Source of the DNA: Mesobacillus selenatarsenatis SF-1
GTDB taxonomy: Bacteria; Bacillota; Bacilli; Bacillales; Cytobacillaceae
Direction: 5' to 3'
NCBI RefSeq assembly: GCF_000813125.1
Contig: NZ_BASE01000095.1
Coordinates: 1-42,476 of the forward strand
Length of the DNA: 42,476 nt
The translations under genes were made by a program, and so were the position numbers. Under the pieces are notes generated by a model. The model was not told the DNA's origin. It was given only the letters and a program-made list of their open reading frames with translations, and searched no databases. Shown piece by piece: positions 35,156 to 42,476 of this stretch. Each line of letters opens with the position of its first letter. The stretch's first letter is position 1.

Positions 35156-36181
35156 ATGGACTTTTCGCTCATTGATATTCAAAAAAGAATATTGCCCGAT
35201 TTATTGCAAGTTATGCAAAAACGATACCTCATCCTGCAGTACATAAACGTGATGCAGCCGGTTGGCAGGAGAAACCTTTCAGTAAGCCTGAATTTGACTG
35301 AACGGGTTTTGCGTTCTGAGGTGGAGTTTTTGAAAGACCAGAATCTGATCTCGATGTCGGGGCAGGGAATGACACTGACCAAAGAGGGAAAAGATATACT
35401 GGAAAGTCTTGATAGTGTAATGCGAGACATTATGGGTATAGACAGACTAGAGCGCCAGCTTCAGGAACGCATGGGGATCAGGAAAGTGATTGTTGTCCCA
35501 GGGGACAGCGACCAGTCGCCATGGGTGAAAAGTGAGCTGGGGCGCGCGACAGCAAATAGTATGAAAAATCTTCTTCAAAGCAAAAATATAATTGCTGTGA
35601 CCGGAGGTTCGACTATGGCGGCTGTGGCGGAAATGTTGACACCCGACTTCGGCGAGAAGGATTTGCTGTTCGTGCCGGCAAGGGGCGGAATTGGCGAAGA
35701 CGTCAAGAATCAGGCAAACACGATTTGCGCGATCATGGCGGATAACACTAATTCACGTAACCGGGTCTTTTATGTGCCCGACCAGGTCAGCAGCGAAGTT
35801 TATAAAACCTTCATCAAAGAACCGCTGATTTATGAGGTTTGGAATTTAGTTAAGTCAGCAAGCATGGTTTTACATGGTATTGGAGACGCTATTACAATGG
35901 CGGAACGTCGCAATACCAGCCCGGAGGATTTACATAAGATCCTCGATGGAAAAGCAGTTGGCGAGGCTTTCGGCTACTATTTCAACGAAGCCGGGGAAAT
36001 CGTCCACAAAGTGCTGACGATCGGTCTCCAAATGGATGATCTCAATAATATAGGGGATGTCATTGCGGTTGCCGGCGGAGCATCGAAGGCAAAGGCAATC
36101 AGAGCCTATATGAAGCAGGCACCTGACTCAACGATCCTGATCACGGATGAAGGCGCCGCTAAAACATTGTTACAAGGGTAA
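35156..36181 (+). CDS. cggR: Central glycolytic genes regulator CggR
   Basis: 341 residues of the SorC/DeoR sugar-sensing family. N-terminal winged helix (about residues 25-85: RRNLSVSLNLTERVLRSEVEFLKDQNLI). The C-terminal sugar-binding domain shows VTGGSTMAAVAEML, FVPARGGIGEDVKNQANTI, VLHGIGDAITMAERR and the late VAVAGGASKAKAIRAYM. It represses cggR-gapA-pgk-tpiA-gpmI-eno and is relieved by fructose-1,6-bisphosphate. Its own operator lies just upstream, so it is autoregulated. Confidence 0.96.
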   Translation: MDFSLIDIQKRILPDLLQVMQKRYLILQYINVMQPVGRRNLSVSLNLTERVLRSEVEFLKDQNLISMSGQGMTLTKEGKDILESLDSVMRDIMGIDRLERQLQERMGIRKVIVVPGDSDQSPWVKSELGRATANSMKNLLQSKNIIAVTGGSTMAAVAEMLTPDFGEKDLLFVPARGGIGEDVKNQANTICAIMADNTNSRNRVFYVPDQVSSEVYKTFIKEPLIYEVWNLVKSASMVLHGIGDAITMAERRNTSPEDLHKILDGKAVGEAFGYYFNEAGEIVHKVLTIGLQMDDLNNIGDVIAVAGGASKAKAIRAYMKQAPDSTILITDEGAAKTLLQG

Positions 36182-36209
36182 CACCTTAATATAAACAACA
36201 CCTTTATAG

Positions 36210-37238
<1,029 letters not shown>

Positions 37239-37286
37239 GATAAGATTGGATTAACCATCCATTAACGACTATAATGTAGTGGGATG

Positions 37287-37322
37287 AAAAGGGGAGCGGG
37301 GTAAATTCCCTCTCCTCTTTTT
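37287..37322 (+). terminator. Internal terminator between gapA and pgk
   Basis: AGGGGAGcGGG / CCCtCTCCT stem with a 7-base loop followed by CTTTTTC. Read-through would be needed for pgk-eno expression from the cggR promoter, so it probably makes gapA more abundant than the rest. Confidence 0.75.
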
Positions 37323-37367
37323 CTGCTTAATCGCGCAATTGCGCTATTCTAAAGGAGGTCTCTAGCC

Positions 37368-38552
37368 TTGAACAAAAAGACAGTAAAAGATGTGGATGTA
37401 AAAGGAAAACGAGTTTTTTGCCGCGTTGATTTCAACGTGCCGATGAAGGATGGGCAGGTAACGGATGAAACAAGAATTCGTGCTGCGCTGCCAACAATCC
37501 AGTACCTGGTTGATCAGGGTGCGAAAGTCCTTCTTGCAAGTCACCTTGGCCGTCCAAAAGGGCAGGCTGTTGAAGAATTGCGTTTGACTCCAGTGGCAAA
37601 GCGTTTGTCTGAGCTGCTTGGCAAGGATGTAAAGAAAACAGATGAAGCTTATGGTGAGTCTGTAAAATCCGAAATCGACAGCATGAACGAAGGCGACGTC
37701 CTGCTTCTTGAGAATGTCCGCTTCTATCCTGGCGAAGAGAAAAACGATCCTGAACTGGCAAAAGCATTTGCAGAGCTGGCTGATGTTTATGTGAATGACG
37801 CATTTGGAGCAGCACACCGTGCGCACGCTTCAACTGAAGGCATCGCTAAGCACCTTCCTGCCGTATCAGGCTTTTTGATGGAAAAAGAACTTGATGTTCT
37901 TGGAAAAGCATTGTCAAATCCAGAGCGCCCTTTCACAGCAATCATCGGCGGCGCGAAGGTTAAAGACAAGATCGGCGTAATTGACAACCTATTGGAACAA
38001 GTAGATAACCTGATTATCGGCGGCGGACTTGCTTATACTTTCGTAAAAGCACAGGGCCACGAAGTAGGAAAATCTCTTTTAGAAGAAGATAAAATTGAAT
38101 TGGCTAAGGGATTCATGGAAAAAGCAAAGGCGAAGGGTGTAAACTTCTACATGCCTGTAGATGCCATCGTTGCTGATGATTTTTCTGCTGATGCGAATAC
38201 AAAGGTCGTTGCTATTGAGGAAATTCCTGCAGACTGGGAAGCTCTTGATATCGGGCCTAAGACAGCGGAAACCTATCGCGATGTCATTCAAAAGTCTAAA
38301 TTGGTCATCTGGAATGGACCAATGGGCGTTTTCGAAATCGACAAGTTCGCACAAGGAACAAAAGCTGTTGCACAAGCTTTAGCCGATGCTAATGATACAT
38401 ATTCGGTTATCGGTGGAGGAGACTCTGCAGCAGCTGTTGAGAAATTCAACCTAGCTGAAAAAATGAGCCACATTTCAACGGGCGGCGGTGCTTCCCTTGA
38501 GTTCATGGAAGGCAAACAGCTGCCAGGCGTAGTGGCATTGAACGATAAGTAA
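37368..38552 (+). CDS. pgk: Phosphoglycerate kinase
   Basis: 394 residues. It makes ATP from 1,3-bisphosphoglycerate. Motifs: [24 protein letters not shown] at the N-terminus, [70 protein letters not shown] and the nucleotide-binding [14 protein letters not shown]. It starts at a TTG with AAAGGAGGT 8 bases upstream, an inefficient start codon compensated by a full ribosome binding site. Confidence 0.97.
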   Translation: MNKKTVKDVDVKGKRVFCRVDFNVPMKDGQVTDETRIRAALPTIQYLVDQGAKVLLASHLGRPKGQAVEELRLTPVAKRLSELLGKDVKKTDEAYGESVKSEIDSMNEGDVLLLENVRFYPGEEKNDPELAKAFAELADVYVNDAFGAAHRAHASTEGIAKHLPAVSGFLMEKELDVLGKALSNPERPFTAIIGGAKVKDKIGVIDNLLEQVDNLIIGGGLAYTFVKAQGHEVGKSLLEEDKIELAKGFMEKAKAKGVNFYMPVDAIVADDFSADANTKVVAIEEIPADWEALDIGPKTAETYRDVIQKSKLVIWNGPMGVFEIDKFAQGTKAVAQALADANDTYSVIGGGDSAAAVEKFNLAEKMSHISTGGGASLEFMEGKQLPGVVALNDK

Positions 38553-38573
38553 GTTTTGATTCTCTAAAGATTA

Positions 38574-38639
38574 GCAAGGCGGTGCCGGAAGCAGTGTAAG
38601 GGTGCGGATCCTGACCGCTGTGGTCCTAGCCGCTCTTGC
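38574..38639 (+). promoter_or_regulatory. Folded element in the pgk-tpiA gap
   Basis: GCAAGGCGG (38574-38582) pairs with CCGC-T-CTTGC (38630-38639), a 9-bp stem with one bulged T. Inside, GCGG (38604-38607) pairs with CCGC (38615-38618). The element is GC-rich compared with its flanks and lies in an otherwise empty 184-base gap. There is no T-run, so it is not a typical terminator. It could be an mRNA-processing or stability element, or an inserted short repeat. Confidence 0.45.
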
Positions 38640-38688
38640 AAAGATAAAATAGTTTAGCCCAACATCCAGAGGGAACTTTTTTTAATAA

Positions 38689-42340
<3,652 letters not shown>

Positions 42341-42389
42341 TTTTACAAGGTAGAACGCCATTGTGGCGATTCAACCCTGTAATACCAGG

Positions 42390-42424
42390 ACGCCGGTGGC
42401 ATGACGATGCTGCCGGCGTTTTTT
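42390..42424 (+). terminator. Terminator of the glycolytic operon
   Basis: A 13-bp stem (two G-T pairs) starting ACGCCGG (42390-42396) and closing CCGGCGT (42413-42419), then a T-run. A smaller hairpin CGCCA/TGGCG lies just before it (42357-42367). Confidence 0.92.
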
Positions 42425-42476
42425 GTTGAATCAAAGCAAGTGGACATAAATATAGATAGATAGGACATTAGTGTTT

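Overview
The window looks like chromosomal core DNA of a Gram-positive, spore-forming Bacillaceae bacterium of moderate GC (Bacillus sensu lato; a Mesobacillus/Cytobacillus-like genome is my guess). The evidence is the gene content and order: yvlABCD, nagABR, hprK-lgt-yvoD-ppaX-yvoF, hisZGDBHAFI, yvcD-trxB, yvcI-rapZ-yvcK-whiA-crh, clpP, sigL, and cggR-gapA-pgk-tpiA-gpmI-eno follow the Bacillus subtilis arrangement closely. Shine-Dalgarno sequences are strong, and GTG and TTG starts are common. I see no insertion sequence, prophage, CRISPR array or rRNA. There is one tRNA, Arg with anticodon CCG.

Layout. 1-2384: a 52-bp tandem repeat, then the yvlABCD envelope-stress operon behind a near-perfect sigma-W promoter. 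2382-3515: a CwlC-like amidase and a DUF2164 protein on the minus strand. 3656-10048 (minus strand): two facing halves of one amino-sugar pathway, murP-mupG-murQ and nagA-nagB-nagR. Together they import MurNAc-GlcNAc from cell-wall turnover and convert it to fructose-6-phosphate. Both promoters carry a NagR-type site on the -35 box, and murP also has a good CcpA cre site. 10227-14336: hprK-lgt-yvoD-ppaX-yvoF. 14652-22166: a HAD phosphatase (minus) and the complete histidine operon (plus). 22177-25094: a NERD-domain protein and a TPR protein (YvcD type). 25417-30687: trxB, then yvcI-rapZ-yvcK-whiA-crh. 30695-31481: clpP with a CtsR-controlled promoter and a structured leader. 31612-33167: tRNA-Arg and an orphan cysteine-rich acidic protein that may be sporulation-linked. 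33252-35085: sigL and a glutaredoxin-like protein. 35029-42424: the central glycolytic operon behind a CggR operator.

A shared theme is carbon-source sensing. HprK (kinase/phosphorylase), PpaX (removes the pyrophosphate HprK makes) and Crh (Gln15, Ser46) are three of the four parts of the Ser-P branch of catabolite control. The murP cre site is a plausible local target, and CggR senses the glycolytic intermediate fructose-1,6-bisphosphate.

The least explained material is non-coding: three intergenic arrays of short cores repeated every 19-22 bp (14454-14575, 23231-23341, 34619-34750), the 52-bp repeat at the left edge, folded elements at 25155-25275 and 38574-38639, an attenuator-like clpP leader, and a 26-bp perfect palindrome before lgt. 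In coding DNA the oddities are a duplicated linker in HisIE, a stuttered tail after hisB, and the Cys-rich orphan. All functional statements are from sequence reading and family knowledge; no database search was run.
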